From the NCBI GenBank assembly GCA_003021685.1, contig PXRO01000031.1, forward strand, positions 1 to 33,158: DNA of 33,158 nucleotides, in the 5' to 3' direction. How positions within the stretch are numbered: the first letter of the stretch is position 1; every line of letters begins with the position of its first letter. The stretch comes from Halobacteriales archaeon QS_4_62_28. Lineage in GTDB: Archaea > Halobacteriota > Halobacteria > Halobacteriales > Haloarculaceae. The translations under genes were made by a program, and so were the position numbers. The notes below the pieces were generated by a model. It saw only the letters and a program-made list of their open reading frames with translations, searched no databases and was not told the origin of the DNA. Shown one piece after another: positions 1-7,613 of the stretch.

Positions 1-1
1 G

Positions 2-982
2 GGCGATACGTACGACGCCGAATTCACGATCAATAGCGACGAAACCTCGCTCGCAGACGACAACCAGACCGCCACCGCAAGCTTCGACATCGTCGAAGTG
101 TCCGGGTCGCTCGACACGAACGACAACGACGAGATCATTCTCGAGTCGTCCGCAGGTCAGGAAGTCACCGGCGAGACCAACCTCGCTCCGGGTACCAATC
201 TGCGAGTCCGCATCGCATCCCAGACGACCGCCAGTCCGTACCGACAGCGTCCGGAGGCCACCGTCCAGCCGGACGGTACCTTCTCGGTGACTGCAGACCT
301 GAGCGGTGTCGATCCGGGAACGGAACTCGAACTGGCAGTCCTGGGTCCGAACGGTGACGAACTCAACACCTACGATGGTACTGTCTCCGAAGCACCGACC
401 GCTTCGGTCACCTTCAGCGATCAGACCTCCGACGGTACAACCGTGACGGTCGATTCCGTCACGATGTCCGAAGGTGGCTTCATCGCGATCCACAACGGTA
501 GTGCCAGCGGCGAAGTCGTTGGCAACAGTGAGTTCCTGGAATCGGGCAACTCCGAGGACGTCGAGATCACTCTCGACCAGTCGGTCAGCGCGAACGGCAC
601 GCTCGTCGCGATGCCCCACCTCGACACGAACAACAACTCCGAGTACGAGTTCGATGGTGGCTCCACTGACGCTCCGTACACCGCAGACGGCGCGCCGGTG
701 ACGGACAGCGCAGCGATCACCGTCGAAGAAGTGACTGAGACGGAAACCGCTACGGAGACCGAGAACGAGACGGAAACGGAAACCGAGACCGAGACGGAAA
801 CGGAGACCGAAACCGAGACGGAAACGGAAACCGAGACCGAGATGGACCCGGGCACCGAAACCGACACCGAGACCGAACCTGTGACCGAAACTACGGCTAG
901 TGACGGTCCCGGCTTCGGAGTCATCGTCTCCATCATCGCCCTCGTTGCTGCCGCACTGCTCGCAGTGCGACGCAACAACTGA
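2..982 (+). CDS. PGF-CTERM surface glycoprotein, C-terminal part (5' end outside window)
   Basis: The open frame runs in from the left edge, so the N-terminus and signal peptide are missing. The visible 326 codons resemble the C-terminal half of haloarchaeal secreted glycoproteins with BGTF-surface and DUF7282-like beta-rich repeats; the stretch with TVDSVTMSEGGFIAIHN and LVAMPHLDTNNNSEYEFD is the recognisable part. It is followed by a Thr-Glu linker of about 40 residues (alternating TE, typical of O-glycosylated cell-wall spacers) and a tripartite sorting tail: PGFG motif, one hydrophobic helix, then RRNN. Several NxS/T sequons are present, for example NGS and NGT. The family is exported, glycosylated, cut at the C-terminus and lipid-anchored by archaeosortase A, whose gene follows directly. 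The Glu-Thr repeat is nearly perfect at DNA level and could vary in length. The sorting tail is clear; the exact domain naming is less sure. Confidence 0.88.
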   Translation, partial: GDTYDAEFTINSDETSLADDNQTATASFDIVEVSGSLDTNDNDEIILESSAGQEVTGETNLAPGTNLRVRIASQTTASPYRQRPEATVQPDGTFSVTADLSGVDPGTELELAVLGPNGDELNTYDGTVSEAPTASVTFSDQTSDGTTVTVDSVTMSEGGFIAIHNGSASGEVVGNSEFLESGNSEDVEITLDQSVSANGTLVAMPHLDTNNNSEYEFDGGSTDAPYTADGAPVTDSAAITVEEVTETETATETENETETETETETETETETETETETETEMDPGTETDTETEPVTETTASDGPGFGVIVSIIALVAAALLAVRRNN

Positions 983-991
983 GGCTAACTA

Positions 992-1030
992 ACCGGACTC
1001 CGTCCGGTCCCTGAACGTGCGACTTTTTTT
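992..1030 (+). terminator. Hairpin plus T-run after the PGF-CTERM gene
   Basis: A 7-bp perfect stem (ACCGGAC, 992-998, with GTCCGGT, 1002-1008; loop TCC) lies 9 bases after the stop codon. A run of seven T follows at 1024-1030. A T-run is the usual archaeal termination signal. It would separate the surface-protein transcript from artA. Confidence 0.6.
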
Positions 1031-1119
1031 CGGTACCACCGTGCCGAGTGCCGACAGTGCGCTGTCGGCGGGCACAACGACAAAGCATATGCCGACGATT
1101 CTGCAATGTACAGCTACGA

Positions 1120-2115
1120 ATGGTTGTCGACGCTACGGTGGTCCTTTCGACGCTCGTCAGCGGGCCGCTCGACGTTGCGCGTCCGCTCTCCTGGCTGATC
1201 GTCGTGCTCTTCCTCGGGACTGCTGTGTTCGCGTCCCGAGAGAAAGCGTGGGCCCGGCGACTCGGCGTCCTGGCGTGGGGCCTGTTCGGTCTGTTCTGGC
1301 TCGTGTTGGTGCCTCATTTCGTGCTCGAACAGAAGAGCATCGTCGAGGGGATCGGCAGCATCGCGGCCGTCCCACTGTCGTTTTATGTCGGATATCTCCT
1401 CTGGAACGGCCGTGATTCGCTCTTCGTCCTCTCGAAGGCCGTCGGCATCATGGGCGTTCTCTATCTCCCCTTCGCGTACCTCCCGCTGGTCGAATCGAAC
1501 CCGCTTCGTCGGTGGATCATCGAGACTGTCGCGGCACAGACGGGGTTCCTGCTGTCGCTGATCGGTGTCGATCCACAACTGGTGACCGGTGCGAGTGTCA
1601 TCCAGGGCGACGTCCCCTCGGCCGATTACTACTACCAGAGTACGTTCCTGTTTCCGGGCAACTCGAAACCGATCACCTATACCATCATCGTCGCCTGTAC
1701 AGGCATGGGGAGTATCGTGATCCTGGCGGGTGCAATTCTCGCGGTCGAAGCACCGATGGCCCGCAAGGTACGCGCACTGGCAGTGTCCGTGCCCGTCATC
1801 TACGTCCTGAACCTGGTCAGGAACGTGTTCATAGCGACGATGTTCGGCCAGCAACGGATGCAGTGGTTCGTTGACCCGATCACGACGCTGTTTGGAACGA
1901 CGGACGAACAGATGGTGTCGTACTACATCGCTGATCGGTTGCTGGCACAGTTCGGGTCCGTCGTTGCCCTTCTCGTCATCACGTGGCTCGTCGTCAGAGA
2001 GCTGCCGGAGATACTCTCGCTGATCGAGGATATCGCCTACCTGGTGACCGGGACCGAGTACGATTTCGAGACCGCGCTCACCGAGCGTGTGGTCCAGCCC
2101 GAAACGAGTGAGTAG
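1120..2115 (+). CDS. artA: Archaeosortase A
   Basis: Polytopic membrane transpeptidase-like enzyme (331 aa) that recognises PGF-CTERM tails of secreted proteins, cleaves them and couples the new C-terminus to a lipid anchor. From the ATG at 1120 the catalytic residues are C193 (in VACTGMGS), R234 (in NLVRNVF) and R273 (in YIADRLLAQ). Their spacings of 41 and 39 residues match the Cys-Arg-Arg triad known for Haloferax volcanii ArtA. About eight hydrophobic segments cover residues 5-310, and a short acidic tail follows. An upstream in-frame start at 1048 would add 24 Arg/Cys-rich residues that do not look like an ArtA N-terminus, so 1120 is preferred. It sits just downstream of a probable substrate gene and converges with dph5, 18 bp apart. 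Confidence 0.95.
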   Translation: MVVDATVVLSTLVSGPLDVARPLSWLIVVLFLGTAVFASREKAWARRLGVLAWGLFGLFWLVLVPHFVLEQKSIVEGIGSIAAVPLSFYVGYLLWNGRDSLFVLSKAVGIMGVLYLPFAYLPLVESNPLRRWIIETVAAQTGFLLSLIGVDPQLVTGASVIQGDVPSADYYYQSTFLFPGNSKPITYTIIVACTGMGSIVILAGAILAVEAPMARKVRALAVSVPVIYVLNLVRNVFIATMFGQQRMQWFVDPITTLFGTTDEQMVSYYIADRLLAQFGSVVALLVITWLVVRELPEILSLIEDIAYLVTGTEYDFETALTERVVQPETSE

Positions 2116-2133
2116 CGCGGTCTGGAGCCACCG

Positions 2134-2913
2134 CTAGCGGCTGATCGGTGCGCCCGCGAGATGGCGGAGCGCGTCGCGCTCCATCTCGTGCAGGTCACCC
2201 GGCACGACGAGCAGGTGGAGTGGATCGCCGAACCCGTCGGCCGCGAGTGCGTCGAGCGTGTCGGCTTCGACGACTGGTTCGGGACTGCCGGCCCTGGCGA
2301 CGGCGACGCCGAGCGCGTCGGGAAACTCGGTTGCGAGGTGCCCTGCCGCGTGGTCTGCCGTCATGAACGTCTCGGTGCCGTCCCAGTGGGGGTCATCGAT
2401 CTTGATATCGAGGTACACCAGCGTGTGGAGGCCACGGCTTCGATTGTCCGTGATCGTTTCGACGACGCTGTCCGGGACGCCTTCACCACCGTGTGCATCC
2501 TCGAATGGCAGCGTCGTTGCCTTCCCGAAGCGGTAGTTCTGGAGGCCAGTGAGCGAACCCGCAGCGGTCTGTGCGGTCGTGCCGTGGATGACACGTGTCT
2601 CGATCCCTCGCCGTTCCGCCCGAAGCCGCAGGTCGACGTGTGTCGTCGAGACCATCGTATCACCCGCAGTGACGAAGACAGCGTCGTCGTCCTCGGCGGC
2701 GTCGAGTATCTCGCCGGGATCGCGTTCGACTGTCGCGCGGTCGAGCACCTGCAGGTCGATGTCGTGATAGGACGCCAGTTCCGAAGCGGTCGCGCCGACG
2801 AGTCTGCTCGTGTAGAACTCGGCGAACACAGTCGAGGCGGCCTGGAGTGCCTCCCGGCCCTCGATAGTGATCGACTGCTCGTCGTAGAGTCCGAGACCGA
2901 CGAACGTGAGCAT
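2134..2913 (-). CDS. dph5: Diphthine synthase (elongation factor 2 methyltransferase)
   Basis: SAM-dependent methyltransferase that methylates the modified histidine of elongation factor 2 on the way to diphthamide. The 259-residue protein starts MLTFVGLGLYDEQSIT, the family's N-terminal SAM/substrate loop. It carries the FVTAGDTMVSTTH segment near residue 95, the HGTTAQTAAGSLTGLQNYRFG region, and the C-terminal DPLHLLVVPGDLHEMERDAL block. Length is normal for archaeal Dph5. The frame stays open 55 codons upstream, but the start at 2913 matches the family and lies about 27 bp from a TATA box, so the message is probably leaderless. It is divergent from trm5 and shares its promoter region. Confidence 0.95.
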   Translation of the reverse strand: MLTFVGLGLYDEQSITIEGREALQAASTVFAEFYTSRLVGATASELASYHDIDLQVLDRATVERDPGEILDAAEDDDAVFVTAGDTMVSTTHVDLRLRAERRGIETRVIHGTTAQTAAGSLTGLQNYRFGKATTLPFEDAHGGEGVPDSVVETITDNRSRGLHTLVYLDIKIDDPHWDGTETFMTADHAAGHLATEFPDALGVAVARAGSPEPVVEADTLDALAADGFGDPLHLLVVPGDLHEMERDALRHLAGAPISR

Positions 2914-2988
2914 ATCACTACTGGGCTGTGCCGGTGTATAAAAGACGCGAAGCGTCAGGCTTACCGCCTGGGCCGGGCGAGTTGTGGT
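2914..2988. promoter_or_regulatory. Shared divergent promoter, dph5 / trm5
   Basis: A single AT-rich box, TGTATAAAAG (2935-2944), can be read as TATAAAA towards trm5 and as TTTTATA towards dph5, with the dph5 start about 27 bp away. Between the box and trm5 lie two small inverted repeats: GACGC-GAA-GCGTC (2944-2956) and CAGGC-TTACC-GCCTG (2956-2970). These would fall in the trm5 leader or act as operators. Confidence 0.6.
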
Positions 2989-3990
2989 ATGGGCGTTTCG
3001 TGCGTGCGAGTCGGCCGTGAGGCCGGCGAAGAGATTCGCCAGCGTCTCGCAGATGCCGACCTCGTCGCAGAGAGCCACGATATCGTCGTCGCGGACGATT
3101 CGATCTATATTCCGGTGACAGACCCGGCGGCAGTGCCGACTGACTTAGACGTTGTCGAGTACGACGCGCCGCTCCGGGAGTCCCAGACGATGCCTGCCGA
3201 CCACCTCGGGTTCGATCCCACGTACGAGCGGATCGGTGAGGTGATCCTCATCGACGAGGACGACTCGGAGCGAGCGACCACCGTGGCGGATGCGATAGTC
3301 GAGTCGGATCTCCCGGTCCGGACCGTCCTCAACCGTGCGTCGAAGGTCAAAGGCGAGACGCGCGTGCGGGACTGGGAGGTCCTCACCGCACTGGACGACG
3401 GCACGGAACGGAGACCAACCGAGGTCGTCCACCGGGAGTACGGATGTGAATTTCTTCTCGACCTCGATGCCGTGTATTTCTCTCCCCGCCTGGCGACCGA
3501 GCGCCACCGCGTCGTCGAGCAGGTCGACGACGGGGAACGAACCTTCGACATGTTCGCCGGCGTCGGTCCCTTCGTGATCCCGTTCGCGAGGGGCGGTGCA
3601 ACGGCCGTCGGCGTCGATATCAACGCAGCCGCCATCGAGTATCTGCGGGAGAACGCCCGGCGGAATACGGTCGAAGAGCACGTCACCGGCATCCACGGCG
3701 ACGTTCGGGAGGTCGCCACGAACTACACCGACTGGGCCGACCGAATCGTAATGAACCTGCCCCATAGCGCCGGGGACTTTCTCGACGCGGCCCTCACTAT
3801 CGCCGGCGACGGCTGCACACTACACTACTACGATATCCAGCACGACGACGACCCCTTCGGTCCCGGCGAGCGAGCGATCCGCGCGGCGTTCGAACCTGAC
3901 TACGACGTAACTGTCCAGAACCGCCACACTGTTCGCTCGTATGCCCCACACGAACTCAACGTCGTGCTCGATGTCAGACTGACACGGTAA
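2989..3990 (+). CDS. trm5: tRNA (guanine-37-N1)-methyltransferase, Trm5 type
   Basis: Class I SAM methyltransferase making m1G37 in tRNAs, which prevents +1 frameshifting. It has 333 residues. The N-terminal part (1-170) is the Trm5 recognition/D2 region, including LNRASKVKGETRVRDWEVL and VHREYGCEFLLDLDAVYFSPRL. The SAM-binding motif FDMFAGVGPFVIPFA begins at residue 186, the acidic motif GVDINAAAIEYLREN follows, and the NPPY-like motif is MNLPHS at 255-260. The same frame stays open upstream through the antisense of dph5 to 2161, but that extension is a high-GC shadow. The ATG at 2989 fits the family length and lies about 45-50 bp downstream of the TATA box at 2937. Confidence 0.95.
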   Translation: MGVSCVRVGREAGEEIRQRLADADLVAESHDIVVADDSIYIPVTDPAAVPTDLDVVEYDAPLRESQTMPADHLGFDPTYERIGEVILIDEDDSERATTVADAIVESDLPVRTVLNRASKVKGETRVRDWEVLTALDDGTERRPTEVVHREYGCEFLLDLDAVYFSPRLATERHRVVEQVDDGERTFDMFAGVGPFVIPFARGGATAVGVDINAAAIEYLRENARRNTVEEHVTGIHGDVREVATNYTDWADRIVMNLPHSAGDFLDAALTIAGDGCTLHYYDIQHDDDPFGPGERAIRAAFEPDYDVTVQNRHTVRSYAPHELNVVLDVRLTR

Positions 3991-3999
3991 CGGCATCGC

Positions 4000-4014
4000 T
4001 TACAGCCGGCAGTA
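4000..4014 (-). repeat. 3'-end repeat, copy 1
   Basis: Reads TACTGCCGGCTGTAA on the minus strand, 10 bases after the trm5 stop. It is one of a family of short repeats at gene ends in this window. Confidence 0.6.
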
Positions 4015-4107
4015 CGAGATGGATTTGTCGGTCAGTATCGGGCCGACTGTGCGACAGCGTGCAGTCGACCGGAATACAGCGACAACCATTGTATGACTTC
4101 GGAACCC

Positions 4108-4113
4108 TTATGA
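4108..4113 (+). promoter_or_regulatory. TATA box for tRNA-Thr
   Basis: TTATGA about 30 bp upstream of the mature tRNA 5' end is the only AT-rich box at the right distance in the upstream region. Confidence 0.4.
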
Positions 4114-4142
4114 TCACCTTGGGCTTCGTACCGAGTATCCGC

Positions 4143-4216
4143 GCCGGTGTAGCTCAGACTGGCAGAGCGAATCCTTCGTAAGGATTAGGCCGAGGGTTCA
4201 AATCCCTCCACCGGCT
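4143..4216 (+). tRNA. tRNA-Thr (anticodon CGT)
   Basis: The full cloverleaf can be drawn. Acceptor stem GCCGGTG pairs with CACCGGC; D stem GCTC pairs with GAGC; anticodon stem AATCC pairs with GGATT around loop TTCGTAA (anticodon CGT); T stem GAGGG pairs with CCCTC around loop TTCAAAT; the discriminator base is T. The length is 74 nt with no encoded CCA and no intron. The 3' half is duplicated about 100 bp downstream, as expected if it has served as an integration site. Confidence 0.96.
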
Positions 4217-4217
4217 T
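4195..4217 (+). repeat. attachment-site-like repeat, tRNA copy
   Basis: The T-arm and acceptor end of tRNA-Thr (GGTTCAAATCCCTCCACCGG then CTT) recurs at 4296-4319 with one extra base. This is the usual layout left by tRNA-targeting integrases. Confidence 0.6.
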
Positions 4218-4247
4218 TTTGCTGCGAACACGTCGTGAGCAGCAAAA
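4217..4247 (+). terminator. tRNA-Thr terminator hairpin
   Basis: The tRNA is followed at once by five T. These begin a 9-bp perfect inverted repeat, TTTTGCTGC (4217-4225) with GCAGCAAAA (4239-4247). The T-run alone would be enough for archaeal termination. Confidence 0.55.
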
Positions 4248-4295
4248 GCGGTCGTGGGATTTGAATCAGGGAGTGAAGCGAAGTGCAACGACCGT

Positions 4296-4319
4296 GGTTC
4301 ACAATCCCTCCACCGGCTT
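4296..4319 (+). repeat. attachment-site-like repeat, distal copy
   Basis: A 24-base segment matches the tRNA-Thr 3' end except for one inserted C after GGTTCA. It lacks the rest of a tRNA, so it is a partial copy rather than a second gene. A 10-base inverted fragment of the same T-arm (GGGATTTGAA, 4256-4265) lies between the two copies. Confidence 0.6.
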
Positions 4320-4372
4320 GCCTACAAAGGGTTCAAGTCCTTCTCGCATTTCCAGTATATAAAGAGCGGTCG

Positions 4373-4531
4373 CTATCGGTTCCGATCGGTCCTCTCACAG
4401 AACTCGTCGTGGTCCTCTCGACGATGCGTCGCATAGAGATATTCCATGCCTGCTGGAACCCACCAATCGCACTCGTCGTACGGACAGTGTGCTTGACCGG
4501 TGGTATGAATGAGGTCGTCGTGGTCGGTCAT
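4373..4531 (-). CDS. Small C2H2-type zinc-finger protein, third gene of the toxin operon
   Basis: A 52-residue protein starting MTDHDDLIHTTGQAHCPYDE. It has a Cys-x4-Cys followed 13 residues later by His-x4-His (CPYDEC ... HRREDH), a plausible single zinc finger, plus conserved-looking aromatic residues DWW. The ATG overlaps the stop codon of the upstream PemK/MazF-like gene (ATGA), so translation is probably coupled. The frame is open further upstream but that part is Arg/Cys-rich shadow. Its role is unknown. It could be a nucleic-acid-binding accessory of the toxin pair or an unrelated small haloarchaeal zinc finger. Confidence 0.7.
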   Translation of the reverse strand: MTDHDDLIHTTGQAHCPYDECDWWVPAGMEYLYATHRREDHDEFCERTDRNR

Positions 4532-4860
4532 GGGTTCGGCTCCACATATCGGGTGACACCGTCTGCGACGGCACGAATTACGTCGGCAGACACCTGTGCC
4601 ACTCGCCGGTCGATCTCGGCGTGTTCGAACCCGTGGACGGACCACGGGTTCACGAAACTCGGGAAGACGTTGATCGCACCTTCGGTGATGTCGCCCGCCT
4701 CAAGCCGGACGGCTTCGTCGCGGTCGGTCGTCGTCACAATCGCAATTGTGTACTGTTTTCCCTGGTAGGGGCGCTCGTCGTTCGACACGACCATGACGGG
4801 CCGAAGGCCGTCCGCATAGGGGTTTTCGACCAACACAATCGCCCCCTGCGCGTAGGCCAT
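4528..4860 (-). CDS. PemK/MazF-like toxin
   Basis: A 110-residue protein of the size and layout of PemK/MazF endoribonucleases. The N-terminal strand GAIVLVENPYADGLRPVMVV is the hallmark beta-barrel start, followed by SNDERPYQGKQYTIAIVTTT; the C-terminal part ends in a helix with VSADVIRAVADGVTRYV. Family members cut mRNA or other RNA and are held inactive by a partner encoded next to them. The ATG follows directly on the stop of the winged-helix gene (4861), and the stop overlaps the start of the zinc-finger gene, so the three form a tight operon. No classical AbrB/MazE-type antitoxin is present; the winged-helix protein is the natural candidate for that role. Confidence 0.82.
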   Translation of the reverse strand: MAYAQGAIVLVENPYADGLRPVMVVSNDERPYQGKQYTIAIVTTTDRDEAVRLEAGDITEGAINVFPSFVNPWSVHGFEHAEIDRRVAQVSADVIRAVADGVTRYVEPNP

Positions 4861-5214
4861 TCAGGCGTTCTCCCCCAGGTCAGGGAGATCGTCGGCCCAG
4901 CTCGGGTTCTCCGCGAAATAGTCGTCGCCGTACGTGTCGGCGATCGACTTTCGGCTCAATCGTCGCGCGAACGCATTGTCGTCGAGCCACCACACCAATG
5001 CCGGGCCGGTTTTTTTGCTGGCGACGGCCCCGCGCTCCCGGAGCTGCCGAAGCCGTCGATCTGCGTTCTGGCGGGAGCACCCAACGGCGTCAGCGATCTC
5101 TTTCGTCGACGCGGGGGCGTGTTCGTGAACGGCCTCGAGGATTTCCTCGTCGGCGTATTCCGGGGTATACCGGCCGTGGGTATCCCTTGTGTCTGAATCT
5201 GAATCGGTGGGCAT
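4861..5214 (-). CDS. Winged-helix DNA-binding protein, probable antitoxin/regulator of the PemK-like gene
   Basis: A 117-residue protein. Residues about 20-75 form a winged helix: a helix with DEEILEAVHEHAPASTKEIA, then the recognition region DAVGCSRQNADRRLRQLRER, then the wing GAVASKKTGPALVWWL. A 40-residue acidic tail (DTYGDDYFAENPSWADDLPD) follows and could be the toxin-neutralising part. The start at 5214 gives a typical Asp-rich haloarchaeal N-terminus; an earlier in-frame ATG at 5262 adds a basic stretch and is less likely. An AT-rich box on the minus strand near 5270-5278 (TATTAAACC) probably drives the operon. By analogy with toxin systems it may bind its own promoter. Confidence 0.75.
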   Translation of the reverse strand: MPTDSDSDTRDTHGRYTPEYADEEILEAVHEHAPASTKEIADAVGCSRQNADRRLRQLRERGAVASKKTGPALVWWLDDNAFARRLSRKSIADTYGDDYFAENPSWADDLPDLGENA

Positions 5215-5284
5215 ACGCGACGGTAGAATCCTGATGCACTTACGTCTTGCTCCGAAGCCCATGGGTAAGGTTTAATACGGCAGG

Positions 5285-5527
5285 CTACGTAGCAAGTGGT
5301 AGAGACAGACCCGCTCTTCGGGACGCTTCGTTTCGAGAAGTGCCCGGGTGCGCCAGTACGTGACTGTCCTGTCGGAGGGCGGCGGAGTCTACCCGCTTCT
5401 CGTGTAGTTCGACGTTGAGGCGCTCTCTGAGGCGGATGCCGAGGAAATTCAGGCCCGACTTTCGGAACTTGGTGACTAGTAGCCTCGCAAGATGGGGGAT
5501 GACAGTGGTTGAGGCCGGTTGTCTCAA
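5285..5527 (-). pseudogene. Possible decayed coding remnant (mobile-element debris)
   Basis: An 80-codon open stretch reads as a basic, Ser/Arg-rich peptide ending SRRAGLSLPLAT with no recognisable domain. Its position between the tRNA-Thr scar and the ABC exporter, and an ending that vaguely recalls the C-termini of haloarchaeal IS200/IS605-type TnpB proteins, suggest an eroded insertion-sequence fragment. I cannot see transposase motifs or terminal repeats, so this is a weak call. Confidence 0.2.
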
Positions 5528-5647
5528 TGCATGTGGCAGCCAGGGTGATTTTGCTGTCCGTCGGAAGCAGTGGATTGCACCAACATCTTAACAGATGAGA
5601 TCCGATATATCCGTGCCAGGGACTGTACTGGACCTGTTTCAGGGCTA

Positions 5648-7564
5648 CTACCCGTGCGAACGAAGTTGCTCTGGTAGTTTCGTAGTTTCCCCGGTATGAA
5701 TCTTCCAGAGGGACGCGTACAATCCGTCTCGTTCGATCAGTTCTTCATGATCACCCGATTCTACGATCCGTCCATCACGGAGCACCAGCAATCGGTCTGC
5801 CTCGCGAATCGTCGAGAGTTGATGAGCAATCACGAACGTTGTACGTGTAGCGATCAGGTCGTGAAGACTCTCTTGGATCAACAACTCGGTCTGATTGTCG
5901 ACGTGGCTGGTCGCTTCGTCGAGAATCAGGATTGGTGGGTCCTTGAGGATCGCGCGAGCGATTGTAATCCGTTGGCGTTGTCCACCGGAGAGTTTGACAC
6001 CCCTTTCCCCGACCGCAGTGTGGTACCCGTCGGGAAGATCACGGATGAATTCGTGAGCGTTCGCTCGCTTGGCCGCCTCAACGATTCGTCGTTCATCGGC
6101 GTTCGGATCACTGTACGCGATATTCTCACGGACCGTACCCCCGAATAAGAACGGGTCTTGACTCACGTATCCGATCGCCTCACGAAGGCTCTCTAATGTC
6201 GTCGTCGACACGTCGATGCCATCGATCGTGATCGTTCCTTCATCGGTTTCGTATAATCGGAGTAAGAGTTTCAATATCGTCGACTTTCCGGCTCCTGTCG
6301 GTCCCACCAGTCCGACGAACTCGCCGGGCTTGGTTTCGAAGCTCACGTCTTCCAGTGTCGAGCTGTCGGCGCCGGGATACGTGAACGACACGTCGCGGTA
6401 CTCAACGTGTCCGTCGACGCTTCCCAGTGGCTCCGCGTTGGCCGACTCCAATCTTCCGGTAGGGTATTGAAAGAGACCAAACACTCGCTTTGCTGATGCC
6501 CTCGCATCAGTGTACGTATCGACGAGGTCCCCAATCTGTGATGATTCCTGTACGAGCCGTCGCCCGTAGAAGAGAAACGTCACGAAGAGGCCCGTAGAGA
6601 GCGAGGCGGAAAACACGAACGGCGGCCCGAACAGTGCCCACCAGCCACCAACGACGACAATGGCGAGCGACATCACTTCGGTGAGTAGCCGTCGAGTCGA
6701 GTAGAAGAGCCCCGAAAGTTTGGCTGCACGCCAGTCGGCATGCCAGAACGCTCGTGAGTGCATTCGATGCTGTGCACTCTCTCGTTGTTCTGTGCTGAAT
6801 GTTTTGATGGTCTCGATGCCCTCGATAGCGTTCTGCACGTGTGCATTGAGTTCCCCGACTGCCGACCGGCGGTCCTCGTATCGTGGCTCTATCGCCTGTT
6901 GATAGACGTATACCAGTCCGAACATCACGGGGAGAAACGACATCGAAAACAGGGTAAGTTGCCAGTGGAGTCCGATCATGAAGACGAGTAGTCCAACCAG
7001 TAACGTCGCCGATTCAATGAACTGTCTGAGTCCGCCGAGGAGAAAGTCTCGCAACTGATTAACGTCGTTGTTGAGGACGCTCATGACGTTCCCCGTCGCT
7101 TCGGTCTCGAAAAACGCCATATCGAGCCGCTTAGTCGCGTCGTAGGCGTCCGTCCGGAGGTCGTGCAGGACCGATTGCTGGAACCAACGGAACGTCACGA
7201 GCTGCACGGCTTGAGTGAGTGCTGTCGCGAGGGCGGTCGCGACGAATAGTCCTGCAATAAATCCGAACTGGCCGCGTATACTTGAGGGTATCCAGGGTTG
7301 TGGCACGAATGCGACAGACAATGCGGTCCGCTGTCCGGTGAAGAATGCGTTGAGCGTGACTCCGAGGAGGTACGGCGGGACGAGTGTGAGTAGTTGATGG
7401 AGAATCGTCGTACAGACGGCGATGGTAAACACGCTCGTATTTCCCGGTACATATTGTCTCAGCAGTTCTACGATCGGATCGGACGCTCTACTGCCCTCCT
7501 CGTACACCGTCGAAATGTCAGGGTGGCGCTCGTCCCCAGTCATGTGTTGGGGGACTGCCTCCAT
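5648..7564 (-). CDS. ABC exporter half-transporter (fused permease and ATPase)
   Basis: A 638-residue type-1 exporter of the MsbA/MdlB/LmrA class, working as a dimer in the cytoplasmic membrane. Residues about 40-330 hold six membrane helices with the DVNQLRDFLLGGLRQF coupling region. The nucleotide-binding domain follows: Walker A GPTGAGKST near residue 420, Q-loop YVSQDPFLFGGTVRENIAYS, signature LSGGQRQRI near 525, Walker B ILILDEATSHVD and the switch histidine FVIAHQLST. All catalytic motifs are intact. Start ATG at 7564; a second ATG seven codons later (MTGDERHPD) is equally possible. Substrate is unknown (lipid, drug or peptide). It appears to be monocistronic, transcribed away from the CBS gene region. 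Confidence 0.92.
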   Translation of the reverse strand: MEAVPQHMTGDERHPDISTVYEEGSRASDPIVELLRQYVPGNTSVFTIAVCTTILHQLLTLVPPYLLGVTLNAFFTGQRTALSVAFVPQPWIPSSIRGQFGFIAGLFVATALATALTQAVQLVTFRWFQQSVLHDLRTDAYDATKRLDMAFFETEATGNVMSVLNNDVNQLRDFLLGGLRQFIESATLLVGLLVFMIGLHWQLTLFSMSFLPVMFGLVYVYQQAIEPRYEDRRSAVGELNAHVQNAIEGIETIKTFSTEQRESAQHRMHSRAFWHADWRAAKLSGLFYSTRRLLTEVMSLAIVVVGGWWALFGPPFVFSASLSTGLFVTFLFYGRRLVQESSQIGDLVDTYTDARASAKRVFGLFQYPTGRLESANAEPLGSVDGHVEYRDVSFTYPGADSSTLEDVSFETKPGEFVGLVGPTGAGKSTILKLLLRLYETDEGTITIDGIDVSTTTLESLREAIGYVSQDPFLFGGTVRENIAYSDPNADERRIVEAAKRANAHEFIRDLPDGYHTAVGERGVKLSGGQRQRITIARAILKDPPILILDEATSHVDNQTELLIQESLHDLIATRTTFVIAHQLSTIREADRLLVLRDGRIVESGDHEELIERDGLYASLWKIHTGETTKLPEQLRSHG

Positions 7565-7613
7565 TCAATATCAGCCCCAGGTGAAGTATTACCCCGGCTG
7601 TGACTGGAGATCG

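Noticed and set aside
421-978. Minus-strand frame of 185 codons rich in Ser-Val repeats
   Set aside because: It is the exact antisense of the Thr-Glu repeat and sorting tail of the PGF-CTERM gene; its periodicity is inherited from that repeat.
2161-2988. Long upstream extension of trm5 across the antisense of dph5
   Set aside because: Trm5 proteins start near 2989, and the extension has the composition of a high-GC shadow frame; dph5 on the other strand explains the DNA.
4296-4345. Second tRNA gene after tRNA-Thr
   Set aside because: Only the T-arm and acceptor 3' half are present; there is no D arm or anticodon arm, so it is a partial duplicate.
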